This document shows positions 40,336-48,032 of a stretch of 64,000 bases of DNA, one piece after another; within the stretch, counting starts at the first letter, position 1, and each line of letters opens with the position of its first letter. Under the pieces are notes generated by a model that made no database searches, was not told the origin of the DNA, and saw only the letters and a list, made by a program, of their open reading frames with translations. The position numbers were made by a program, and so were the translations under genes. This stretch comes from Ruminococcus sp. HUN007 (lineage in GTDB: Bacteria > Bacillota > Clostridia > Oscillospirales > Ruminococcaceae). The stretch lies in NCBI RefSeq assembly GCF_000712055.1, contig NZ_JOOA01000002.1, positions 1,364,001 through 1,428,000 on the forward strand, given 5' to 3'.

Positions 40336-41558
40336 CCGAAGAAAGAAAAATGACTGCTCTTGATGCACCTGTTGGCGCAGGTGCTGAGCAGCCATGTGAA
40401 TTATCATCATTAATTATACCAGAATATGGGGAGAATTTCAACCCTTCTGACGAAGAAATGTTTGAAGCACAGATGCAGTACGAACAGGAAATGCAGGCAC
40501 AGGCAAAAGCAGAACGTGAAGCTGCTCCTGATTTTATGCAGACAGTATCAATGCCGGAGCTTTACGAAATGGTCTATCCGGGCAAGCCTCCCGTAATAGA
40601 TAACTTTCTCTACCCGGGCACTTATCTGTTCGTAGGTGCTCCGAAAGTGGGAAAGAGTTTCATGATGGGACAGATCGCCTATCACGTCAGCTCGGGTACA
40701 CCGATGTGGAACTATGCTGTCCGCAAGGGAACCGTGCTTTATCTTGCACTGGAAGACGATTACCGCAGATTACAGGAACGACTTTACCGAATGTTCGGAA
40801 CGGAAGCAACACCTGATCTTTTCTTTTCAGTTGCTTCCAGATCACTGAACGACGGACTGCTCGATCAGCTCAATGCCTTTATGAACGAACACCCCGAAAC
40901 CTCGCTTGTCATCATCGACACTTTACAGAAAGTACGTGAAGCCGAGGGCGAAACTTACAGCTATGCCCGTGATTATGAAATAATAGCTGAACTGAAAGCA
41001 TTTGCTGACAGAACAGGTATCTGTCTGATACTTGTTCATCACACCCGTAAACAGAAGTCCGATGACAGCTTCGACCGTATCTCGGGAACAAACGGTCTGC
41101 TCGGTGCAGCAGACGGAGCGTTCGTAATGTATAAAAACAGTCGTATCGAAGATGATGCTACTATTGAAGTATCAGGACGCGATCAGCCTGATAAAAAATA
41201 CAAGCTCACCCGAAACAAAGAAACGCTGTGCTGGGACTTCAAAGGTGAAGACTCTTCCGATTTTTCCGAACCGCCTGAACCTGTTATTGAAGCAATCGGA
41301 AAATTCATCAGCGAAGACAATCCGTCATGGGAAGGAACAGCGACAGAGCTTATTGAAAAACTTGCGCTTGACATCAAGCCTAATGCGCTTTCTCTGAAGC
41401 TGAACGTCAACGCCGGAAAGCTGTATAATCTTTACTTTGTACAGTACAGCAGCAAGCGTACACACAAGGCTAAAATTATTGAGGCATCGTTAATATGTGT
41501 GGTAACTTTTCCGCCTCTGTTCTTTATCCTTTTGCTGCTATTAGAGAAACCAGCGTGT

Positions 41559-41620
41559 GTGGATATCAGTGTCAAGGGTTTCCGCGTAGCGGTGCTTGCA
41601 CCCTTGATACTGATATTCAC
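41559..41620. repeat. Long hairpin near the left end of the ISL3 element
   Basis: Two 21-base arms (41559-41579 and 41600-41620) match except for a few positions, and the loop holds a second small stem (CCGC/GCGG). It lies between the terminal repeat and the transposase stop, so it could be a terminator or protect against readthrough. Confidence 0.6.
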
Positions 41621-41658
41621 ATATGCTACAATTTCTAATTGCAGAAGAAGGATGAACG

Positions 41659-42954
41659 CTAATTCCAAGGCAGTCTAACATCAATGCCTGAGCATCTCAG
41701 CATTATCATAGCTAACATGTTATCGATATTTCTGAAGCCATAGGCCATACGTATAGATAGTTTTATCTTGTTGTTAATTGCTTCAACTCTTGCGTTCGAA
41801 AGATGATATTTTATCGTGTTCAGAATCGATTTTCTATGACGATTGATTTTCTTTTGTAGCTCAACAAACTTTGGCAAACGACAATGTCTTGCCCACTTAA
41901 TCCATGCATCAAGTTTTTCTTCAGCCTCCTCAGCTGTATCACTATGAAAGACGTATCTAAGCGCTTCTTTAAGTTTGTAAGCTCTGAATAGTTTAGGATC
42001 TGTTTTCGATATCCAGTCAATCTTGTCAGCTTGCCTGGACGTGAGTTTTTCCATCGACTTTCCTAATATGAGCTTGGATGTCTTTATTTCTTTAGCAACG
42101 TCAATCGTCTTCGGAGTATCCTTGGGCTTACGACCACGTTTGGCTGGTCTTTTACATAGTGCTACTTCCTTTTTGATTGAACGCCATGTATCTACGCGCA
42201 TATCGTCAAGTGCTTCCATTGCCCAGCTGATTACGTGAAAAGGATCTACACAGCGCTCAGCGTTTGGACAGTATTCTTTTATACATTCATCAATCCATTT
42301 AGCTCCGTCTCCGGATACGAGTTGTATGTTTGCTCTCTGTTCTTCTGTTAGCTGATCAAAGAATGAAGAAAACACACTTTTACCATGACCTTCAGATGCC
42401 CATATCACCTTTCCGGTATCATGGTTTATCACCGTCGTTATGTATTTATGACCTTTCTTGTAGCTTGTTTCATCTACACCGATTCTAAAGAGATTATTAA
42501 ATCTTTTTTCAGGGTCAGTATCAAGTGCATCGTTTACTCTTTTAACGATTGCTCCAACGGTACCCCATGAAATTCTCATGAATTCTGAAACTGCAACTTT
42601 AGAACAATTAACAGCCAGCCAGGCTGTTATCTGCTCAAAATCATAGGTGAAACCTGAGTTATGCCTTGCCCACGGAAACTGACATGTAACCACTCCGTGT
42701 TCAGGACACCTGACTCTGCATGATGGGGCTACAAGTATCACTTTGTATGTTGACCAGTCACATGCTCGCCACGTTCTTGCTCCATAGTTTCCTGCATCAT
42801 ATACTTTACATTTCCTGCCGCAGATTCCGCATCTGCACTGATGTCCTTTGGTTGCATGGACCTGAATGATAAACGTGTCGTCTTCAAATACAGTTTTATC
42901 TATCGCTGTATACTTGACATTTAAGATTTTTTTGATATAATTATTACAAAGCAT
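41659..42954 (-). CDS. ISL3-family transposase
   Basis: The 431-residue transposase has an N-terminal zinc finger (CRCGICGRKC, then C...CPEHG), a helix-turn-helix, and the DDE domain: D in GVDETSYKKGH, D in VSGDGAKW, and E in ARVEAINNKIK. The CVDPFHV motif is typical of ISL3. The frame is full length and ends 178 bases from the left IS end. Confidence 0.95.
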   Translation of the reverse strand: MLCNNYIKKILNVKYTAIDKTVFEDDTFIIQVHATKGHQCRCGICGRKCKVYDAGNYGARTWRACDWSTYKVILVAPSCRVRCPEHGVVTCQFPWARHNSGFTYDFEQITAWLAVNCSKVAVSEFMRISWGTVGAIVKRVNDALDTDPEKRFNNLFRIGVDETSYKKGHKYITTVINHDTGKVIWASEGHGKSVFSSFFDQLTEEQRANIQLVSGDGAKWIDECIKEYCPNAERCVDPFHVISWAMEALDDMRVDTWRSIKKEVALCKRPAKRGRKPKDTPKTIDVAKEIKTSKLILGKSMEKLTSRQADKIDWISKTDPKLFRAYKLKEALRYVFHSDTAEEAEEKLDAWIKWARHCRLPKFVELQKKINRHRKSILNTIKYHLSNARVEAINNKIKLSIRMAYGFRNIDNMLAMIMLRCSGIDVRLPWN

Positions 42955-43293
42955 ATGGTATCTCCTGTTTTAATTTTTTCTCGTCAAAAAAATCATAACA
43001 GATATCATATGCTTTTTCAATTTTTTACGGCTTTTTCTGCGATTTTATTTCCACACATGTTAATGAAGAGCCAAATTATTCAGCTCCGTTACGATGCAGA
43101 TCACCCTGTCATTGTTGCCCCTGAAGTGATGCCCGAAGCAATAAATGATGATACTCCTGCTGAGAAAAACAACTCTGATGGCGTCGCAGCTGTAAATCGT
43201 GAAATCGTCATTAACTCCAATACGGTAAGTGATATTGCGGACGAAGATTATGATACGCCTTATCAGCTCATGATTGAAAACGCTTTAGCGTGA

Positions 43294-43635
43294 CGATGTG
43301 CGTCGATGCGTCGATGGTTTCGGAGCGGTGTAAAACATCGTCACCACCGACGCACATCGACGCAGAAGCAAAGCATTTTTTCAAAAAAGAAATACAGTTT
43401 TCCAATGTATTGCGGGTTACGATTTACAATCGGATACCCGGAAATCCGGAAGGCGAAGCCGACGGAAAAAGCCCCGCAGGGCGACATAGTTCTTCTGATA
43501 GACTTTCAAGGCTGTCGGAAGTACTATGGAGTTACAAGCGGCGCACACGCCCTTTGTAAGCGGTGCTCCGCACCGTTCAGAAGCACGCCTGTGCAAGCTA
43601 TAAAAAAGAATAAAGGAAAGGAAAGGAATTTCAAA
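43294..43635 (+). other. Candidate origin of transfer upstream of the relaxase
   Basis: No gene is supported in these 342 bases; the open frame continues upstream of the relaxase but is not relaxase-like. It contains an inverted repeat (GATGTGCGTCG at 43298-43308 and CGACGCACATC at 43350-43360), a second stem GGTGC/GCACC near 43562-43574, and a stretch resembling MOBV nick regions (TATGGAGTTACAAG near 43528). Position directly before a MOBV relaxase gene is the usual place for oriT. Confidence 0.4.
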
Positions 43636-44832
43636 ATGAAAGAGAAAAGACTGACTTTTAGCCAGGGCAAAGGATCAATCACGCATAATAATCGTGAGTT
43701 CGTTGCGAACAATGTTGATCCTGCACGTACCCCTGATAATATCACTTTTATCGCTCAGCCGATAGCCGAAGCATATGATCAGCTTTTCAGAGAATCAACC
43801 GAGCGTTACAACGCAAAGCAGACCAGGAACGATCGTAAGATCAGCGACTATTATGAACATCTTTTCGGATGTAAGCCGTGCAATACTATAAAAGTAAATG
43901 CACTCGATCAGAAAAGCTTCTATGAAGTACTGGTTCAGGTCGGCAAAAAAGAAGATACGGGTATCGGAACCGAGGATGCACAGGTCGCTGCTGATATACT
44001 GAAAGAATACATGGAAAGCTTTCAGGAACGCAACCCGAACTTCTATGTTTTTAACGCAGTTCTTCACATGGATGAAGCTACTCCCCATCTGCATTTCGAC
44101 TACATTCCTGTTGGTCATTACAAGCGCGGTCAGGATACGCAGAACGGTATAGCTCAGGCACTCAAAGAAATGGGATACGGCGGTGGTAAAATGGCTATTG
44201 CCAAGTGGAGAGCCGCTCAGATAGATGTACTGAATGAAATCTGCCGTAAGCACGGTATCGAACCCCTTCCTCCCGAAGAATCCAGAGGAACACTCGAAGT
44301 TGAAGAATACAAGGAACAGCGTCGTAAAGCTGATGCTCTGGCAGTAGAAAATGCTCAGGCTGAAACAGAACTTTCAGAAACGAAAGCGGAACTTGAAAAA
44401 GCTGCAAAAGCGAAAGCCAAGCTCATGGAGATTGACAGCGTGGAAACAGGTAAAACCGTATTTGGTGGAAAAATCACTGTGTCAAAAGAAGACTGGGACA
44501 ATGTTACTGCCCTCGCCAAAAAGGAAGTAGCATCGCAAAAGCAGACAAAGAAGCTACGCAAGGAACGTGATGATGCAGTACAGGAACTTGATGCACTCAA
44601 ATCCAAGTTCGAGGTGATTTCCTCAGAGCTTTCAGCCTACAAAAAGAAAGAAGCTAATAAACATTACTTCTCACGTGAGAATATGGCAGCTGAAAGTAAG
44701 CGTATCAAGCGAGAAGAGCAGCTTTCCCGTGATCTGCAAAAGGCTATGACCGTCATTGATGCTCACGGTCTGCGTGATGAATACAACCACACAAAAGTAA
44801 ACACAGCACACAGAAAGAATGTGCTGGAATAA
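43636..44832 (+). CDS. MOBV-type relaxase (Mob/Pre family)
   Basis: The 398-residue protein nicks DNA at oriT for mobilization. The Mob_Pre domain fills the first 210 residues; the metal-binding histidine motif is HMDEATPHLHFDYIPV. A coiled-coil rich in Ala/Glu/Lys follows (about 235-350). It opens MKEKRLTFSQGKGSITHNNREF. I start at ATG 43636 because AAAGGAA precedes it and residues upstream are not conserved-looking. No T4SS genes accompany it. Confidence 0.92.
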   Translation: MKEKRLTFSQGKGSITHNNREFVANNVDPARTPDNITFIAQPIAEAYDQLFRESTERYNAKQTRNDRKISDYYEHLFGCKPCNTIKVNALDQKSFYEVLVQVGKKEDTGIGTEDAQVAADILKEYMESFQERNPNFYVFNAVLHMDEATPHLHFDYIPVGHYKRGQDTQNGIAQALKEMGYGGGKMAIAKWRAAQIDVLNEICRKHGIEPLPPEESRGTLEVEEYKEQRRKADALAVENAQAETELSETKAELEKAAKAKAKLMEIDSVETGKTVFGGKITVSKEDWDNVTALAKKEVASQKQTKKLRKERDDAVQELDALKSKFEVISSELSAYKKKEANKHYFSRENMAAESKRIKREEQLSRDLQKAMTVIDAHGLRDEYNHTKVNTAHRKNVLE

Positions 44833-45022
44833 ATTTCTTATTTTAAAAATTATGATAAATAAGGTGTGATAATTCGGACTTTCGTGTGTATAATAAGTAA
44901 AGAAAGTTAATGAAGTGAAAGGAGGAAGTTGTACAGCAGAATAATATCGAGAAAATTACTCAATTATAATGCACATAGCATGCAAAATCACAGATTAATT
45001 CCAAAAGAAGTTCATAAATATA

Positions 45023-45051
45023 TTGACTTTCTCAAATGATAGTGCTATTAT
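45023..45051 (+). promoter_or_regulatory. Promoter of the dockerin-protease gene
   Basis: TTGACT (45023-45028), 17 bases, TATTAT (45046-45051). The 14 bases TATTGACTTTCTCA around the -35 recur in a promoter ahead of the LRR-RTX gene. Confidence 0.7.
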
Positions 45052-45055
45052 AAGT

Positions 45056-45075
45056 TTAGGAAATAGTTTTCCTAA
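45056..45075. promoter_or_regulatory. 20-base perfect palindrome at the protease transcription start
   Basis: TTAGGAAATAGTTTTCCTAA with 8-base arms starts five bases after the -10 box, where a repressor would block transcription; alternatively an RNA hairpin at the 5' end of the message. Confidence 0.6.
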
Positions 45076-45104
45076 TAAACAATTTTGAATAGGGGGAATT
45101 TATC

Positions 45105-46216
45105 ATGAAGATTTTAAAAGGGATGTTATCGATGTTTACAGCATTGACAATGTTTGTTTGTGCAATGCCAAGTGTAAAAGTAAGTGCAACAACAATTTAC
45201 GGAGATGTAAACAATAGCAGCACGGTGGATTTGACTGACGTTAGTTGTTGAATCTGTATTTGGAAGGCTCAGTTTCTGCTTCGAGTATCAATAAAAAATA
45301 TGCTGATGTTGATCAGAATACAGTTTTAGATGTATGTGATTTAAAAACTATAAAAGCATACATTACGCACTCACTTTCATACCTGCCGTACAGTGAGAGC
45401 GGAAACACTTATAGTAATTGTAACAATTATGTATTTCCGAGTGATTCATCAAGAAACTATACAAAGTATAATTGCTCTACAGGAACAACATCAACATACA
45501 CTTTAAATTCGTTATCTAATTATATGCCACGTACTGGAAACTTTGACGGAAGACAAATAGATTCTTCTGCTAACGCCAAAAGTATTGTGATGTTAGAATA
45601 TAAAAAGAATGACGGGCAATGGTGGCAAGGCTCAGGCTTCATTGTAGATAAGCACACAATTGCGACATGTGCACATTGCATCTATAATGGTACATCATTT
45701 AATACAAATTATACAATTAAAATCTATGATTCTGATGGCTCAACGCTTTTAAACACACTTTACGCCAAAGAACTCCATGTTCCAAGTAATTACATTTCAA
45801 GTTCTTCTTCAAATTACGATTACGGGTTGATATATGTTGACTCCAGTTTATCAAGCTATGGTAATATTGCATTAGGAACCGCAACAGATTACTTCATGTC
45901 AACCTCTTCGGATTTATCAATAAGTGGATTTCCTCTTGAAGTTTCAGGATCACCAGTTGTAGATGTTAGATATTATGAAACCGGTGAAGTTTTGCCATCG
46001 ACAAATTCTGATCTGATTCGTTGCTCGGCTTATGCCAGTAATGGTGACAGCGGTGGTCCAATGTATATACAATACTCTTTAAATGGCTCGACATTTCGCT
46101 CAGCTATTGGAATATGTGGTTATTATAACTATAATCTTGGCGTAAGATATAGTGGAGGCGTTAGAATTACGACTCCTATACTTAGATTTTATATGGATAA
46201 TGACAACATCGGATAA
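45105..46216 (+). pseudogene. Secreted trypsin-like serine protease with N-terminal dockerin repeats (frameshifted)
   Basis: Reading from ATG 45105 gives a signal peptide (MKILKGMLSMFTALTMFVCAMPSVKVSA) and the first dockerin motif GDVNNSSTVDLTDV, then a stop at 45249. The frame +2 continues at once with LLNLYLEGS and the second motif ADVDQNTVLDVCDLKTIKAYI, followed by a chymotrypsin/V8-fold protease: His in TIATCAHCIY, Asp in YDYGLIYV, Ser in NGDSGGPMY. A one-base loss near 45243 explains the break; joined, the protein has about 370 residues. Dockerins bind cohesins on scaffoldins, which would attach the enzyme to a cellulosome. It may be a pseudogene, or a sequencing error. The second dockerin gene follows by 15 bases. 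Confidence 0.8.
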
Positions 46217-46231
46217 CAGGAGGAAAAAATT

Positions 46232-46768
46232 ATGAATAAAAAAATTGTTTCTCTTCTTTCGTGTTTTATAATGTTCTTGTCTTCTAGTGCTTCAACAGTA
46301 TATGCTGAAACAGAACTGATACACGAAACGCAAAAAATATATCAGTTAATGGAGAATTATATAGCTGAAAATTATCCAGGTGATGCCAAAACCGTCATAT
46401 CCGATGACAACACAATCGAAATAATATTTCGTGAAGTCTCTAAAGAAGAGCATGAGTTTAATGGAGCTGCTATTTCAAAAAGTATTTCTGAGTACTTAGA
46501 GAATAACAATATTGATTCTTCAAAAGTTAATGTAGCGTTTAGAATTGAGTCTCCTGCAGCAGCATCACCTGTAATTGCAGGTGACATAGACCATAATGAC
46601 TCAATTGATGTTACAGATCTTACAGAACTCTCACTTGCACTTTTAGGCGATAAGGAACTTACAGCAGATCAGCAAAAAGCAGCAGACATTGACGGTGACG
46701 GAGCAGTCACTCTTGCCGACCTTGCAAGACTTCAGCAGTATCTTTCCAAAAAGATCAATTCTCTTTAA
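46232..46768 (+). CDS. Secreted dockerin-bearing protein of unknown function
   Basis: The 178-residue protein has a signal peptide (first 25 residues, ending VYA), an N-terminal domain of about 85 residues I do not recognise (ETELIHETQKIYQLMENY to NVAFRIES), and a C-terminal dockerin with two calcium loops: GDIDHNDSIDVTDLTELSLALLG and ADIDGDGAVTLADLARLQQYLSK. It is translated from AGGAGG right after the protease and likely shares its message. A secreted partner, such as an inhibitor or chaperone of the protease, is one possibility, but nothing in the sequence proves it. Confidence 0.85.
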   Translation: MNKKIVSLLSCFIMFLSSSASTVYAETELIHETQKIYQLMENYIAENYPGDAKTVISDDNTIEIIFREVSKEEHEFNGAAISKSISEYLENNNIDSSKVNVAFRIESPAAASPVIAGDIDHNDSIDVTDLTELSLALLGDKELTADQQKAADIDGDGAVTLADLARLQQYLSKKINSL

Positions 46769-46791
46769 TGCTTATTAATTAAACATACTGT

Positions 46792-46824
46792 AAAGGTGTC
46801 AGCGTACTTCGCAGGCACCTTTAT
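46792..46824 (+). terminator. Terminator of the dockerin operon
   Basis: AAAGGTG and CACCTTT stem with a 16-base loop region and T-rich end, 24 bases after the stop codon. Confidence 0.7.
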
Positions 46825-46872
46825 AGTTTATATAATGAACAATTTCTTGTATAATAATTTCGCTTTTAGGAA

Positions 46873-46901
46873 TTGACAATCAAATACATATGCGCTATAA
46901 T
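46873..46901 (+). promoter_or_regulatory. Orphan full-consensus promoter pointing out of the element
   Basis: TTGACA (46873-46878), 17 bases, TATAAT (46896-46901). Nothing coding follows for the next 350 bases on this strand. It reads through the arm sites and attR. Confidence 0.7.
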
Positions 46902-46913
46902 AAAAACATCTCC

Positions 46914-46931
46914 GGCAACACTTTGGCAACA
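46914..46931 (+). promoter_or_regulatory. Right putative integrase arm-binding sites
   Basis: GGCAACA at 46914-46920 and 46925-46931, 11 bases apart, mirroring the pair at the left end (same strand and spacing). Confidence 0.55.
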
Positions 46932-47031
46932 AAAAATCAGATACTCCAAATTTGACAGACAACACAGATAATAGAGATACCACAAGCTAAATCACCTAAC
47001 TGAAATTGTTTAAGATTACGGTTTAAGGAGC

Positions 47032-47041
47032 GAGTGGGAAT
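47032..47041 (+). mobile_element. attR of the IME, also left end of a second related element
   Basis: GAGTGGGAAT as at the guaA end. The next 36 bases align without gaps with those after attL, with a shared ACAAAC, GCG and AAATACGT pattern. So the sequence past attR looks like the left end of another element of the same family. Confidence 0.7.
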
Positions 47042-47116
47042 GATATCATTTTTCAAACAAACCGCGCAAATACGTCGTTCGAGACGTCTCTAAAACGTCA
47101 GTGATACTATTATGAT

Positions 47117-47209
47117 ACTAAAAATTTAATACTAAAAATTTAACTTTTATGCGGTACTGGCGTTTTTGGCGGTGGTTTTTACACTAAAAATTTAATACTA
47201 AAAATTTAA
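47117..47209 (+). repeat. Two pairs of ACTAAAAATTTAA direct repeats
   Basis: Copies at 47117, 47131, 47183 and 47197: each pair has a 14-base period and the pairs are 66 bases apart. Iteron-like sites for a replication or relaxosome protein, or an AT-rich unwinding region. Confidence 0.6.
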
Positions 47210-47258
47210 CCCTGACTGATTTTACATGATGAATAATTTCAGTCAGGGTTTTATTTAT
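47208..47258. terminator. Hairpin terminator after the mobC-like remnant
   Basis: AACCCTGACTGA pairs with TCAGTCAGGGTT; T-rich on the plus side and following the minus-strand stop codon at 47255 on the other. Confidence 0.6.
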
Positions 47259-47578
47259 TTTCTTAGTCCGTCAAGAGTATCATTTATCTGTGATATCAGT
47301 TCAATAAGTTCACTTTCCATGTCCTCTCCTCTGTCAATTCGTCTAAGCTCACAGAGCACCTCTGCAAGTGCGTTTCTTAATGCTTTATAGGTCCTTGGAT
47401 TTCCGGTAACACTGATTTCACGTTGAAGTGCACGCTGTATCAGATAATCCTGTTTGGTATGGCCTGACAACCTAACAAATCTGTCAAGCTGTTTGTTTTC
47501 TTCTTCTGACATTCTGAATGATACTATTTTTCCGCGAAAACGACCTTTACTGTCAAGATTTTTAGCAGACATCATCTT
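47255..47578 (-). CDS. MobC-like protein of the second element
   Basis: A 107-residue relative of the protein at 40009-40335 (MSAKNLDSKGRFRGKIVSFRMSEEE, then SGHTKQDYLIQRALQ and GNPRTYKALRNALAEVL). I place the start at the ATG about 47578 by analogy with the first copy; AAAGGGATGAAG lies upstream, and an earlier in-frame start is at 47593. It again overlaps the integrase 3' end. The gene itself appears intact although its integrase partner is truncated. Confidence 0.7.
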   Translation of the reverse strand, partial: KMMSAKNLDSKGRFRGKIVSFRMSEEENKQLDRFVRLSGHTKQDYLIQRALQREISVTGNPRTYKALRNALAEVLCELRRIDRGEDMESELIELISQINDTLDGLRK

Positions 47579-48032
47579 CATCCCTTTCAACATTTAATTT
47601 TTCGGCAATTTCCTTCTGTTTAGTCGGAAACAAATGAGCATATCTATATGTGATATCTATACTCTCATGTCCCAGACGATCAGCTATAGCCACTGCTGAA
47701 AAACCCATTTCTATAAGAAGAGACACATGGGAATGTCTCAGATCATGGATTCTGATTCGTTTCAATCCCTTTTCCTTACATCCACGATCCATTTCATGAT
47801 GAAGATATGACTTGGTGAATTCAAAAATTTTGTCCGAATCTTTAACCCCATAGAGTGAACTTATGTATTCTTCCATTTCTTCGCACAGAAAATCAGGCAT
47901 CGAAATAATTCTTATGCTTTTTGGCGTTTTAGGATCTGTAATAACTTCTCTGCCATTTATCTGCTGAAAAGACTTCGTAATCGAAACTGTATTTTTGCAA
48001 AAATCAAAATCTTTTTTTGTAAGTGCAAGTAA
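47562..48032 (-). pseudogene. C-terminal remnant of a tyrosine integrase
   Basis: From about 48032 the minus strand reads LLALTKKDFDFCKNTVSITKSF and on through RIRIHDLRHSHVSLLIEMG to TYRYAHLF, closely matching residues 204-365 of the integrase at 38922. His, Arg, His and Tyr of the active site are kept, but the N-terminal 200 residues and the first catalytic arginine are gone. A TAG lies in frame right before LLALT, marking the breakpoint with the antirepressor gene. An ATG-started fragment (47900-47562) could still be translated. Confidence 0.8.

Larger units (their letters stand above)
41481..43072 (-). mobile_element. ISL3-family insertion sequence, 1592 bp
   Basis: Terminal repeats: left GAGGCATCGTTAATATGTG and right (inverted) GGCTCTTCATTAACATGTG, with TTAAYATGTGTGG shared. 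The 8-base duplication AAATTATT flanks it (41473-41480 and 43073-43080), the size expected for ISL3. The single transposase gene is intact, so the copy may be active. Confidence 0.9.
40332..43293 (+). pseudogene. RepA-like RecA-fold ATPase interrupted by an ISL3-family element
   Basis: The original gene encoded a 453-residue protein: codons 1-383 at 40332-41480 and codons 384-453 plus stop at 43081-43293. Joining them across the IS leaves one frame (KAKII then QLRYDADHP). Walker A is GAPKVGKS near residue 100; LVIIDTLQK is Walker B; LVHHTRKQ is the sensor. Such AAA_25/RepA-like hexameric helicases support replication of the circular form of IMEs and plasmids. In the present state a truncated 448-residue fusion ending in IS sequence could be made; the lost tail is only 70 residues, so partial activity is possible. 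Confidence 0.8.
44833..45104 (+). other. Intergenic region between relaxase and dockerin protease
   Basis: Contains TATAAT-like boxes at 44889-44894, an AGGAGG followed by a weak 36-codon frame from TTG 44931 to 45038 that I do not rate as a gene, and the protease promoter. Confidence 0.4.
37820..47041. mobile_element. Integrative mobilizable element in guaA (about 9.2 kb)
   Basis: The element is bounded by GAGTGGGAAT repeats and carries, in order, an XRE repressor, excisionase, tyrosine integrase, MobC-like protein, RepA-like ATPase (split by an ISL3 element), MOBV relaxase, and two dockerin cargo genes. GGCAACA/G heptamers occur three times near the left end and twice near the right end, as expected for integrase arm sites. 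There is a relaxase but no type IV secretion genes, so transfer would depend on a helper element. The guaA site and the gene order are typical of Firmicutes IMEs. Confidence 0.8.

Noticed and set aside
41481..41678. C-terminal hydrophobic extension of the RepA-like ATPase
   Set aside because: It is translated IS sequence starting exactly at the IS border; the original C-terminus lies after the IS.
43306..43635. Long N-terminal extension of the relaxase frame
   Set aside because: Rich in Arg/Lys/Pro without relaxase similarity; the conserved start MKEKRLTFSQGKG has its own ribosome site, and the region has oriT-like structure.
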